This document shows positions 47,123 to 55,423 of a DNA stretch of 64,000 nucleotides, in pieces; the stretch's first letter is position 1, and every line of letters begins with the position of its first letter. Position numbers and translations under genes: made by a program. This stretch comes from Clostridia bacterium (lineage in GTDB: Bacteria > Bacillota > Clostridia > RGIG7378). Location of the stretch: assembly GCA_017559445.1 (NCBI GenBank), contig JAFYSJ010000022.1, positions 1 to 64,000 of the forward strand. The letters run 5' to 3'. Below the pieces are notes generated by a model. The model was not told where the DNA came from and ran no database searches. It was given only the letters and a program-made list of their open reading frames with translations.

Positions 47123-48149
47123 CAGAGCTTTGGTTGCCATGAGCGGAGGAGTAGATTCCGCAGTTGCAGCCTTTTTGACCTTACAGGAGGCTCAGAGCTC
47201 TGCAGGTGCCATAATGGAACTGTGTTGCGGAGACAACAGCCAGCAGATTCAGTCGGCAAGGGCCATTGCCGATAGACTTGGCATGCCTTTCCACGTCCTT
47301 GACATGAGACAGGAGTTTTCTGAAAGCGTTATTCAAGACTTTGTGGACTGCTACGAAAGGGGTCACACTCCTAATCCATGCATCCGTTGCAATACAAAGA
47401 TTAAGTTTGGAAAATTTGTGGATTGGGCCAAGGAAAATGGTTTTGATTCTGTGGTCACAGGCCACTATGCACGCATTGAGAAAAAGGGAGATAGGTACCT
47501 TTTGCGCAAGGCTGTGGACGAGGCAAAGGATCAGAGTTATTTCCTCTACACATTGACACAGGAACAGTTGGAATGCGTTCGTTTCCCCTTGGGCGAAATG
47601 ATAAAGGAGCAGGCCAGGGAAATAGCAGAGGCAAACAGTTTCGAAAATGCCAAGCAGCGCGACAGTCAGGATATTTGCTTCGTTCCAGGCGGCGACTATG
47701 CATCTGTAATTAGGGAGCGCACAGGCAAGGAGTATGAGCCAGGCGAATTTGTGACGCCAGAGGGACAAGTTCTTGGCCAGCACAAGGGCGTGATCCACTA
47801 CACAATTGGTCAGCGTCGAGGCCTTGGCCTTGCAGTGCCAGAGTCTGTTTATGTACATAGGGTGGATGTGGAGAATAACAAGGTAATTGTTGGATCTGAG
47901 GACGCACTTTTTAGCAAGGAACTTATGGCCCATAGTGTAAATTGGGTTGGAATAGAGGAGCCTAAGGAGCCAGTTAGGGTGAAGGCTCGAGTTAGATACA
48001 GGCAGAAAGAGCAGTGGGCTTGGGCACAGGCTACAGGAGATGGCACCATGAAGGTGGTGTTTGACGAGCCACAGCGCGCCATTACACCAGGACAATCCGT
48101 GGTGTTGTACGACGGAGAGTATGTGGTTGGCGGAGGAGTGATTCAGTGA
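47109..48149 (+). CDS. mnmA: tRNA-specific 2-thiouridylase
   Basis: MnmA thiolates U34 of Glu, Gln and Lys tRNAs with ATP and a sulfur relay. The 346-residue product has the PP-loop AMSGGVDSAV (residues 10-19), the nucleophile Cys94 in CIRCNTKIKFG and Cys190 in DICFVPGGDY. Its stop codon TGA falls at the first base of the second CTAG hairpin array, and the last bases before it (CAGTGAACC) look like a repeat unit, so the array may even supply the stop. It overlaps the permease gene. Confidence 0.96.
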   Translation: MQKSNRALVAMSGGVDSAVAAFLTLQEAQSSAGAIMELCCGDNSQQIQSARAIADRLGMPFHVLDMRQEFSESVIQDFVDCYERGHTPNPCIRCNTKIKFGKFVDWAKENGFDSVVTGHYARIEKKGDRYLLRKAVDEAKDQSYFLYTLTQEQLECVRFPLGEMIKEQAREIAEANSFENAKQRDSQDICFVPGGDYASVIRERTGKEYEPGEFVTPEGQVLGQHKGVIHYTIGQRRGLGLAVPESVYVHRVDVENNKVIVGSEDALFSKELMAHSVNWVGIEEPKEPVRVKARVRYRQKEQWAWAQATGDGTMKVVFDEPQRAITPGQSVVLYDGEYVVGGGVIQ

Positions 48150-48282
48150 ACCACGAGCAAAGCTCGTTAGTGAACCGCTGCGCTAGTAGACCGCAAGCAA
48201 AGCTTGCTAGTATTCGCTCGTTTCACTCGCTAGTGAGCCGGACCTTCGGTCCTAGTAATCGCAACTGCGTTGCTAGTGAATA
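48147..48282. repeat. Second CTAG-delimited hairpin repeat array
   Basis: Six or seven units lie directly after mnmA in the opposite orientation to the array at 143-361. Hairpins include ACGAGCaaaGCTCGT, GCAAGCaaaGCTTGC, GCAACtgcGTTGC (the exact reverse complement of a unit in the first array), CGGACcttcGGTCC (with the outer pairs adjusted) and the CGCTCGTTTCACTCGC unit also found there. Boundaries read CTAGTGAACC, CTAGTAGACC and similar. The arrays are 48 kb apart, so this is a dispersed family. Confidence 0.85.
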
Positions 48283-48290
48283 CAGAAATT

Positions 48291-48334
48291 AAGGTGCTTA
48301 ATTAATGGGGAATTCATTGATTAGGCACTTTTTT
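48291..48334 (+). terminator. Terminator after mnmA and its repeats
   Basis: GTGCTTAATTAATG pairs with CATTGATTAGGCAC (two G-T pairs) around GGGAATT, followed by TTTTTT. The transcript would include the hairpin array in its 3' end. Confidence 0.92.
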
Positions 48335-48431
48335 GTTGGATAATTTTCGACAGTAATCTACCAAAATTAGATGTTCATAACTTTGTCGATAAAATTCTAA
48401 CTAGTATTTTCAAGATCTTCAGCCGTTTGAC

Positions 48432-48465
48432 AAAAAAATAGCCGCCTCTCAAAGAGAAGTGGCTA
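48432..48465 (-). terminator. Minus-strand terminator
   Basis: On the minus strand TAGCCACTTCT pairs with AGAGGCGGCTA around CTTTG, followed by seven T residues. A further hairpin (AACCG with CGGTT) lies at 48488-48502. The rest of 48335-48593 shows nothing recognisable. Confidence 0.75.
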
Positions 48466-48593
48466 AAATAACAAAAAACTTTGAGAATTAACCGAATGCC
48501 GGTTTCTCTCGTTAGTTACTATATCAATCAAGTTTTGATTTATAAATCATTCACAAGTTGAGGGGAATGCCAACAACAAAGTGGGTGGAGCAT

Positions 48594-48618
48594 AAAAAAG
48601 GAGCTTTCGCCCCTTTTT
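48594..48618 (-). terminator. Terminator after the flavodiiron gene
   Basis: On the minus strand AAGGGGC and GCTCCTT enclose GAAA (a stable tetraloop), followed by TTTT. It lies just after the rubredoxin stop. Confidence 0.85.
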
Positions 48619-48621
48619 GTT

Positions 48622-48867
48622 TTACTTAATTTCTTCAAAGTCTGCGGCACCATGCTTGCAAAGTGGGCATACGATGTCTGCAGGCAATTCATCGCCTTCG
48701 TAAATCCAACCGCATACCTTGCATGCCCAGCCCTTTTTGCCGGCTGTCTGTGGCTTAGGCTTAACATGCTCCTGATAGTAATTGTATGTCATGGTCTCGC
48801 TGTTGGAGATAACTCTAGACTCTGTGATGTTACAGATGAACATTCCGTGAGTGTCCAAGTCAACGTA
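48622..48867 (-). pseudogene. 3' part of flavodiiron gene after an in-frame TAG: end of flavin reductase domain plus rubredoxin
   Basis: This stretch continues the frame of the flavodiiron CDS after its TAG at 48868-48870. It encodes the last strands of the flavin reductase domain (THGMFICNITESRVIS), a linker (YYQEHVKPKP) and a complete rubredoxin domain with CKVCG and CPLCK. The domain would give electrons to the diiron centre. It could be made only by readthrough, by restart at a TTG (48858) or ATG (48843) without a good ribosome site, or not at all. The coding sequence is otherwise clean, so any loss is recent or the stop is tolerated. Confidence 0.85.
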
Positions 48868-50409
48868 CTACTCAACCTCCAAGGAGATAAAGGAGTTAAT
48901 GTGTTTGGGCAGGAATGCAAGTCCGTTATCGGAGCGGAGAGGTTCCATGTCAGTAAACTTGTTTACGTTTCTTCCACTTTGGAAACCAAATGTCTCAAAT
49001 ACACTAAATGGTGCATCTTGAGAGAGACAGTTAAGATTCATGCGGCCAGTCTGCTTAATAACGTGGTGGGAGTAGTTTGCCTTGTTGATTGTCACAGCCA
49101 AACGGTTTGGGGTGTTTGTAACCTGTGTAACAGCATTTACGATAAGGCCGTTGTCTCTGTTTCCGTCGTTGGATGTTACAACGTACAATCCGTAGCCGAT
49201 GTTGAACAATGCGGTTAAGTCGTTTTTGTTAGCTGTTTCTGGGTTCTGTGCAAGGTACTCCTGGCAAAGCTCGTCTGTCAGTAAGCTAATTTGGTTGCGA
49301 GACTCGTCATTGAGTGCGGACCTAATTGTTACTGTGTTTTCTGCGAAAGTCAGGTTCTTGGACTTTGAGAACATTTCCTTCATAACTTTTGCTGCCAAAG
49401 GGGCCCAGCTACCATTTTCCACAAGGCCAACCACGCGATTCTGGAAATTGCGCTCTGTGAGGTGGTTAATGAACTCCTTCATGAAAGGAAAAATGTCTGC
49501 GTTGTATGTTGTTGTGGCCAAAACAAGCTTGCTGTATCTGAAAGCATCGCCTACAGCCTGGGACATGTCACATCTAGCAAGGTCATAAACTGCAACATGG
49601 GGAGCGCCCTTTGCTTTAAGTTCCTCTACCAGGAGGTCCACAGCGCGCTTTGTGTTGCCGTATACGGAAGTGTATGCCACGCAGATGCCCTCTGTTTCGG
49701 GAGTGTAGGATGACCAGAGATCGTAAAGGTTAAGGTAGTAGCCCAAGTTTTCTTTGAGAACGGGGCCATGCAATGGGCAAATGATGCTGATGTCCAAGGT
49801 AGCAGCCTTTTTGAGGAGGGCCTGTACCTGTGCGCCGTATTTTCCAACGATTCCGATGAAATATCTGCGAGCTTCGTCAGCCCAGGGCTCGTTTACGTCC
49901 AATGCGCCGAACTTTCCAAATCCGTCTGCGGAGAAAAGAACCTTATCGCAGCTGTCGTATGCTACAACAACCTCGGGCCAGTGCACCATGGGAGCGGCAA
50001 CAAAGGTGAGTTCATGTTTGCCCAAAGGAAGTGTGTCGCCTTCTGCCACGACGATTCTGCGGTCTGCAAAATCTGTGCCGAAGAAATTTGTCATCATGGA
50101 GAAAGCCTTTGCAGAGGATACGATGGTGGCGTTCTTATACAAATTCATGAAATTAAAGATGTTGGCAGAGTGGTCAGGCTCCATGTGGAGAACAACCAAA
50201 TAGTCGGGCTGTCTGCCTTGGAGAGTTGACTGGATGTTGTCGAGCCATTGGTGTGTGAAGTTGGCATCTACAGTGTCCATTACTGCGATTTTGTCATCCA
50301 TAATTACGTAAGAATTGTAGGAAATGCCGTTGGGGACCTTGTACTGTCCTTCAAAAAGCTGTACTTCGTGGTCGTTAACGCCTACGTATCTAATATCCTT
50401 TGTGATCAT
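48868..50409 (-). CDS. Flavodiiron protein (FprA type) with flavin reductase domain, ended by an amber codon
   Basis: Flavodiiron proteins reduce O2 to water or NO to N2O and protect anaerobes. The 513 residues comprise a diiron MBL domain (residues 1-245; ligands His75, Glu77, Asp79, His143, Asp162 and His214, all present), a flavodoxin domain with the FMN loop TSVYGNTKRA (about 250-395) and a flavin reductase-like domain from about 405. Then TAG occurs, although the reading frame and domain continue to a rubredoxin. ATG at 50409 follows GGGAGGTAGC. A palindrome TACCATTTTGGTA at 50455-50467 near the promoter may be an operator. Confidence 0.93.
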   Translation of the reverse strand: MITKDIRYVGVNDHEVQLFEGQYKVPNGISYNSYVIMDDKIAVMDTVDANFTHQWLDNIQSTLQGRQPDYLVVLHMEPDHSANIFNFMNLYKNATIVSSAKAFSMMTNFFGTDFADRRIVVAEGDTLPLGKHELTFVAAPMVHWPEVVVAYDSCDKVLFSADGFGKFGALDVNEPWADEARRYFIGIVGKYGAQVQALLKKAATLDISIICPLHGPVLKENLGYYLNLYDLWSSYTPETEGICVAYTSVYGNTKRAVDLLVEELKAKGAPHVAVYDLARCDMSQAVGDAFRYSKLVLATTTYNADIFPFMKEFINHLTERNFQNRVVGLVENGSWAPLAAKVMKEMFSKSKNLTFAENTVTIRSALNDESRNQISLLTDELCQEYLAQNPETANKNDLTALFNIGYGLYVVTSNDGNRDNGLIVNAVTQVTNTPNRLAVTINKANYSHHVIKQTGRMNLNCLSQDAPFSVFETFGFQSGRNVNKFTDMEPLRSDNGLAFLPKHINSFISLEVE

Positions 50410-50512
50410 TTATGCTACCTCCCTGGGGAATGTTTCTTTGTTGTGACTATAGTATACCATTTTGGTAATGATTTTAGTAGTGATAAAGTCACATGAAGAA
50501 AAATATTTTTTT

Positions 50513-50925
50513 AGGAGGAGCGACGGAATGAATGAGAGATGGCGCATTTAGTGTTGAGTGTTTGGTGTTGAGTGATTAGTGAATGTCTCCACGTTTCAGA
50601 GATGCTGCGCATTTAGTGTTTAGTGTTTGGTGTTGAGTGATTAGTGATTGCTCCTTTGTTCCTATGGTCTTTTGTATAGGAACAAATTTCATTCACTGAT
50701 TGAGATGTTTAAAAGCTTTACAAGTCTCAGTAGTGGTTAATGGGATGATTCGTAAATAAAAAACGCCGTCGCGAATGTAATGTAGTCCGCGTAAGACAGT
50801 ACCGCTAAGACCCAAATTAAAGCCCAGCAAAGCGGGTTTAATTTGGAAAGGAGGAGCGACGGAATGAATGAGAGATGGCGAAGGGCTAAATAAAAAACGC
50901 CGTCGCGAATGTAATGTAGTCCGCG
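50513..50925. repeat. Duplicated intergenic segments next to tRNA-Arg
   Basis: A 32-base segment at 50513-50544 recurs exactly at 50849-50880, and a 39-base segment at 50753-50791 recurs exactly at 50887-50925. Between the first copies lies a 208-base insert that contains two near-identical 41-base repeats (50542-50582 and 50607-50647) rich in TTAGTG and TTGAGTG. The second 39-base copy is the tRNA-Arg terminator stem, so the first may be a relic of a duplicated tRNA end. No gene is seen in 50410-50932. Confidence 0.85.
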
Positions 50926-50932
50926 ACGACGT
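50888..50932 (-). terminator. Terminator of tRNA-Arg
   Basis: On the minus strand AACGTCGTCGCG pairs with CGCGACGGCGTT (one mismatch) around a 14-base loop, followed by TTTTATTT. It begins right at the tRNA 3' end. Confidence 0.9.
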
Positions 50933-51009
50933 TGGTGCGCCTGATGCGATTCGAACGCACGACCTTTGGAGTCGGAGCCCAATGCTCTATCCAGCTAAGC
51001 TACAGGCAC
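50933..51009 (-). tRNA. tRNA-Arg (CCG anticodon)
   Basis: A full 77-base cloverleaf is seen on the minus strand: acceptor GTGCCTG with CAGGCGC, anticodon stem TTGGG with TCCAA around CTCCGAC giving anticodon CCG, T loop TTCGAAT and encoded CCA. It reads CGG arginine codons, which are rare in the genes here. Confidence 0.96.
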
Positions 51010-51095
51010 AAATATAATGGGGATTATGTCATGAATGAAATTGCCAGTCAATACAAATAGATAGTGGATAAAAAGCCCAGGAGGCTTGAGCTTAC

Positions 51096-52670
51096 GTGAA
51101 GAAAACGTTGTTGTCCATGGCTAAGGGAACCATTGTTTTGACCATTGCAGGTATGGCTGCTAGAGTGCTTGGATTTTTCTTTAAGCAATACCTTACTATG
51201 CAAATCGGGGCAGAGGGCATGGGTTTAATACAGTTGACCATGCCTTTGCTTGCCTTGGTCCAGGCAGTGTACTCCGGAGGCCTGGCAACAACTGTGGCCT
51301 CCATGGTGGCAAGCAACCTGGGCACAGCCAGACCCACCACCGCACGAGCTCTGGCTGTCGGGGCAGGCAGCGGCATTTTAGTTGCAGCCGCTGTTTGGGC
51401 TGGAGCCCCTTTCTTGGCCGCATGCATGGGGGATGGACGTCTTACCGAATCTATCTCAATCCTAGCCATGTCCATCCCTGTGATCGGTATGTCAGCGGCC
51501 GTCAAAGGCTACTACATGGGGCTCCAGCGAATGCGGTACCCTGCCCTTGCCCAGGTAGTGGAGCAGGTGACTCGTATCGGCATATCCTACGCCTTGGTGG
51601 CCAGCTTGTGGGACGGAGCCCAGCTTGCCCAGGCCGCCATGTTGTGCACCCTAGGCACTGCCCTTGGCGAAATGGCAGGATGGCTTGCTGTGTTCCTGCC
51701 ATACCTGTGGGGCAGTAGGCAATGTGCACCTGCGTTGGCCGTGACTACCTCAGCCACAGCCTCGGCTGCAACCACATCTTCTCCCACACCGGCGCAGGCC
51801 AACGGCGGCCTTACGAGGCACCTGCTTTTACGGTGCTTGCCTTCTAGTGCTGGCAAACTAGCAGCGTCTCTTTTAACTGTGATTGAGACGGCCATAGTGC
51901 CTGTTGCATTGGTTAGGAGCGGAATGACAGGAGCCCAGGGATTGTCTACCTTAGGATTAGTTGAGGGTATAGCTATGCCCCTTATTATGCTGCCAGGTAT
52001 GGTGTGTACATCACTTTCTTCTGTTGCCGTCCCTGCTATTTCAGCTACTTCAGGAGATAAGCAGGAGAGACAGATTAGGGTTGGTATCTGTTTGCAGATT
52101 GCTTTGGTAATGGGGTTTGTAATGGCAGGTATTTTTAGAGGATATGCAGATTTGGTGGCATATGTTACATATCCTAATAGCAATGTGGGACACATAATAT
52201 ACGGTTTAGCACCATGCTGTATTTTTGCATACCCAATGTTTACGCTGGCTGGAACTATGCAGGCCCTGAGACTACAGAAGAGACAATTGCTTAATACTCT
52301 TTTGGGGTATGTTTTGCGTATAGGAATGTACTGGTTTTTGGCAGGCAGGTTTGGACTTAGGGGCTATGTTATGTCTTTGATTATTAGCTATGGGGTAATA
52401 TGTCTTTTGGATATTTTTAGGGTAACTGCTTATACTGATTTGCGCATGGGAATACTGTCTTGGAGTTGGTTGCCTGGACTTTGCTATGTGGGGCTAGTAG
52501 TGACATCAAAAGGGTTATCTGCTATAATTTGCACCATAGCTCAGGGCTCCAGATTGATGATTTTGGCCATGGTTGCATTGGTCGGAATGGTTGCGTTTTT
52601 GGTGGCTTCGGGCAGACTTTGGTGCCAACTTTTTAGGGGAGGCACAGAGGTTGGAGACAGCGGTGAATAG
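51096..52670 (+). CDS. SpoVB/MurJ-like oligosaccharide flippase
   Basis: The 524-residue protein has about 14 membrane helices and the MOP-superfamily start GTIVLTIAGMAARVLGFFFK, plus GLQRMRYPALAQVVEQ after helix 4, as in SpoVB and related lipid II or polysaccharide flippases. In sporulating Clostridia SpoVB serves spore cortex synthesis. The start is GTG at 51096 after CCAGGAGG with a rather long space of 11 bases. A Thr/Ser/Ala/Pro-rich loop (about residues 218-238) and the first 250 codons are GC-rich, while the second half is AT-rich; the switch comes near 51860. Confidence 0.9.
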   Translation: MKKTLLSMAKGTIVLTIAGMAARVLGFFFKQYLTMQIGAEGMGLIQLTMPLLALVQAVYSGGLATTVASMVASNLGTARPTTARALAVGAGSGILVAAAVWAGAPFLAACMGDGRLTESISILAMSIPVIGMSAAVKGYYMGLQRMRYPALAQVVEQVTRIGISYALVASLWDGAQLAQAAMLCTLGTALGEMAGWLAVFLPYLWGSRQCAPALAVTTSATASAATTSSPTPAQANGGLTRHLLLRCLPSSAGKLAASLLTVIETAIVPVALVRSGMTGAQGLSTLGLVEGIAMPLIMLPGMVCTSLSSVAVPAISATSGDKQERQIRVGICLQIALVMGFVMAGIFRGYADLVAYVTYPNSNVGHIIYGLAPCCIFAYPMFTLAGTMQALRLQKRQLLNTLLGYVLRIGMYWFLAGRFGLRGYVMSLIISYGVICLLDIFRVTAYTDLRMGILSWSWLPGLCYVGLVVTSKGLSAIICTIAQGSRLMILAMVALVGMVAFLVASGRLWCQLFRGGTEVGDSGE

Positions 52671-53997
52671 ACTTAAAGCTACTATTGCACATAAGTTTTC
52701 TGGCAAGCGAGGCGTACTATATTTGGTGGTAGGCTTATTTATTTTGGCCCTTTTGGTACTGACTGCTATTCCTACAGTTAACAATACTATTTCTTTAATA
52801 GATTCCATTTTTAATAGCAAATACGAGAAGGATTACATGGTGGCAGCAGGACTTGTTGTGTCTGCTTTGCTTTGCATGGCCTTTGAGAATGTGTTTACTA
52901 TTCCTGTGGTTAAGGAGGATCCTAAGTTTAGGAGAGGATGGGCTAGGACACGACATTTGGTGACACTAGTTCTTTTGACAGCGGGTCTTAGAGTTTTGTA
53001 TGCCTTGACTATTAACCCATCTACAGCTCTTACTTCAGGGGAATTTTCTAAGTGGACATTTGGCACATTTGGACTTCAGGGTCCATGGACTTTGACAATT
53101 GTTAATATTGTTCTTTACACACTTTCTGTGGTTTGTGTTTACTTTGTTGCATACATTCTCTGCAGGAGATGGAATGCTGCATTTGCATCTGCAGTGGCAG
53201 TTGCTATATGGCCTAATGCGTTGTTTGGAACAACAGTTGCAGGAACACAGTCCATGGTAGTGGTTTTCCTTACATTGGCAGCTACACTTATGGGTCTTGT
53301 GGCACTCTTTGGCAAGGATAAGCCTAAGACTTGGGTTTCAATTGTTACAATGCTTGCCATGGCAATTGTAAGTGGAGCTTTAACAGTAGTTTCCTTTGTG
53401 GGAATGGTGATCCCTTTTGCAATGCTTGTATGCACACTTGTTAAGAGATCTGAGGATAAGCTTTACAATAGGGTTAGGATTGTGTATGCAATTGGCGGAC
53501 TTCTCTTTACTGCAGGTGTTGCCTTTGGCCTTGGATATTTGGCATATAGGGTGACAGGGGAGAATGAGATCTTCGCGCAGGTATTTACAGCAGGCGCAGA
53601 AATGCCTAAGCAGTTAGTTGCAAAGTTTGCTTCTGTATGGGGCGGAGACTTTTCACTTGTGGATTCCATGATGTCTAACTCTGTTAAACCAGCTAACAAG
53701 AGCTTTGCATCTGTTTACGATAGCCTCTATGGTTCACCATTGATTATCAAGGTTATTTGCCAGCTTTACTACACAGGTATGCTGTATATTTCTGGCAGAG
53801 GTATTTTCGTTTCTTTTAGAAATAGCGAGTTTGATTCTAGACCTGCCATTGGCGTAATGGCAGCAGTTATCTTGACTGTTGTGCTTACAGTTGTTGCTCC
53901 AAGCACACAAATATATCACATGCCAGCAATTGCGCTGATCATGTGTCTTGCATCTCTCGGATTTGAGGCTGTTGAGCCAGACTACGAGGGTCTTTAA
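52663..53997 (+). CDS. Polytopic membrane protein, possibly GT-C-like
   Basis: The 444-residue product has about ten or eleven hydrophobic helices. The order of long luminal-side loops and the pair YFVAYILCRRW and VAIWPNALFGTT recall GT-C glycosyltransferases that use lipid-linked sugars, but no DD motif is clear near the first loop; thus the call is weak. The start is GTG at 52663, which overlaps the flippase stop by 8 bases and has GGAG 6 bases upstream. Coupling with a flippase supports a role in surface glycans. Confidence 0.6.
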   Translation: MNRLKATIAHKFSGKRGVLYLVVGLFILALLVLTAIPTVNNTISLIDSIFNSKYEKDYMVAAGLVVSALLCMAFENVFTIPVVKEDPKFRRGWARTRHLVTLVLLTAGLRVLYALTINPSTALTSGEFSKWTFGTFGLQGPWTLTIVNIVLYTLSVVCVYFVAYILCRRWNAAFASAVAVAIWPNALFGTTVAGTQSMVVVFLTLAATLMGLVALFGKDKPKTWVSIVTMLAMAIVSGALTVVSFVGMVIPFAMLVCTLVKRSEDKLYNRVRIVYAIGGLLFTAGVAFGLGYLAYRVTGENEIFAQVFTAGAEMPKQLVAKFASVWGGDFSLVDSMMSNSVKPANKSFASVYDSLYGSPLIIKVICQLYYTGMLYISGRGIFVSFRNSEFDSRPAIGVMAAVILTVVLTVVAPSTQIYHMPAIALIMCLASLGFEAVEPDYEGL

Positions 53998-54515
53998 TCT
54001 CTGTTTTTGAGAATTGAATTGATGATTTCAGAATAAATATCTGCGGAATGCTTCTCAAAGGTCTCGCAGATGCTAAGTGCGTCCTTTTTAGAGTAAGCAG
54101 GGAGCTTAAGGTCAAAGAGCTCATGTCCACCTTCTGTCAAAGTAAGAGAAACTGTGAATCTACCAATGTCGTCTGGCTGGTAGGATGTCACAACAGAGGA
54201 TGTTCTAGCATTGGTGGAGGGAAGATACAAATCAGCATATCTAACTGCGTACTGAGAAACCAAGTCACCTAATGTGCTAAGTGTCTCTTCGCCCTTAGTA
54301 GTCAAAGTAAGTTTAACCTGTGTGTCGTCGCCAAAACGGAGGATGTAACCTTCGTCCTCCAAATCGCTGATAAGCTGGTTAAAATCGATGTATTCCATGA
54401 AGTGTCCGTTGAGGACTGCACTCATAAGGAGTGTGTACGGAACAGGCTCTCCGTAGCTGCTAATAATATATAAAATTGACAGTCTATCGTTGCTGCGATC
54501 TAATGCGTTGCTCAT
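53994..54515 (-). CDS. DUF4364 family protein
   Basis: The 173-residue soluble protein has the DUF4364 layout: an N-terminal winged helix (SNDRLSILYIISSYGEPV, DFNQLISDLEDEGYILRF) similar to MarR/PadR DNA-binding domains, and a C-terminal alpha/beta domain (SLTLTEGGHELFDLKLPAYS). The family is widespread in Clostridia with no assigned role; DNA binding is inferred from fold. It converges with the membrane protein gene and overlaps its stop by 4 bases. Confidence 0.88.
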   Translation of the reverse strand: MSNALDRSNDRLSILYIISSYGEPVPYTLLMSAVLNGHFMEYIDFNQLISDLEDEGYILRFGDDTQVKLTLTTKGEETLSTLGDLVSQYAVRYADLYLPSTNARTSSVVTSYQPDDIGRFTVSLTLTEGGHELFDLKLPAYSKKDALSICETFEKHSADIYSEIINSILKNRD

Positions 54516-54601
54516 GGACTGCTCCTTTCACAGAATATACTCAAATATTATACAATAACAGACAATAAAGTACAATTTAGGGAGCCTTGTTTTTATACAA
54601 A

Positions 54602-55306
54602 TTATGCTCCTAAATATGCAGTTTTTATGGCTTTATTGTGGTCGAAAATCTGTGGTTTTCCAGACATGATACAGGAACCATTTTCCAGCAAATATACGTA
54701 GTCTGAAATAGCCAAGGATTTAGATGCATTTTGCTCTACCAACAGTATGGCTAGGCCTTCCTTTTTGAGAGAAAGCAGTGTATCAAAAAGTTCGGAGACT
54801 AGCATTGGAGCAAGTCCCATGGATGGCTCGTCTAGCAAAAGTGTGTTTGGCTTGGAGATTAAAGCTCTGCCTAGGGCCAGCATCTGTTGCTCGCCTCCAG
54901 ACATGGTTCCTGCCAGCTGGTTCTTGCGCTCCTTAAGTCTTGGGAATCTTGTGTAGATATCAGCCAGTCCTTGGGATAGATTCTCTCGTCCTTTTTGTGA
55001 TGCATGAGCACCAAGCAATAGGTTTTCTTCTACCGTAAGCTGCGAAAACACATGACGACCCTCTGGCACAGTGGCAAGACCTAATGAACATAGCTTTTCG
55101 GGAGGGAGGCCTTGGATTGGCGTATCTCCTAGGAGTATTTCCCCTTGGCTTGAGATTAATCTAGAAATGGCACGGATTATGGAGGATTTGCCTGCTCCGT
55201 TGGCACCAATAAGGGAGACGATTCGTCCCTGGTCCACAGTAAGACTAATATCCTTTACGGCAGCAACGGGACCGTAGGAAACACAAAGGTGATTAACAGT
55301 TAGCAT
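54602..55306 (-). CDS. livF: Branched-chain amino acid ABC transporter ATPase, LivF type (orphan)
   Basis: The 234-residue ATPase has Walker A GANGAGKSS, the signature MSGGEQQML, Walker B LLLDEPSMGLAP and an H loop, and is best matched by LivF. LivF works with LivG, LivH, LivM and a binding protein LivK in amino acid import. None of these partners is adjacent: the flanks are DUF4364 and a phosphodiester glycosidase. It may serve a transporter encoded elsewhere, or the gene may have moved. The start is ATG at 55306. Confidence 0.9.
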   Translation of the reverse strand: MLTVNHLCVSYGPVAAVKDISLTVDQGRIVSLIGANGAGKSSIIRAISRLISSQGEILLGDTPIQGLPPEKLCSLGLATVPEGRHVFSQLTVEENLLLGAHASQKGRENLSQGLADIYTRFPRLKERKNQLAGTMSGGEQQMLALGRALISKPNTLLLDEPSMGLAPMLVSELFDTLLSLKKEGLAILLVEQNASKSLAISDYVYLLENGSCIMSGKPQIFDHNKAIKTAYLGA

Positions 55307-55363
55307 ATGTCCTCCAGATATTTTGTAAATTGTATGCTTTGTGGCTTGTAATATGAATTCGTG

Positions 55364-55392
55364 TTGAGATTTGTCACATTGGATGATACACT
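55364..55392 (+). promoter_or_regulatory. Candidate promoter of the phosphodiester glycosidase gene
   Basis: TTGAGA at 55364-55369 and TACACT at 55387-55392 are 17 bases apart; the start codon is about 30 bases on, after TTAGGAGCT. Confidence 0.6.
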
Positions 55393-55423
55393 TAAATTTA
55401 GTATTTTTATTTAGGAGCTATGT

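Noticed and set aside
48868-48870. TAG as a pyrrolysine codon
   Set aside because: No pylTSBCD genes are seen in this window, and flavodiiron proteins are not known to use pyrrolysine; a nonsense mutation or readthrough is more likely.
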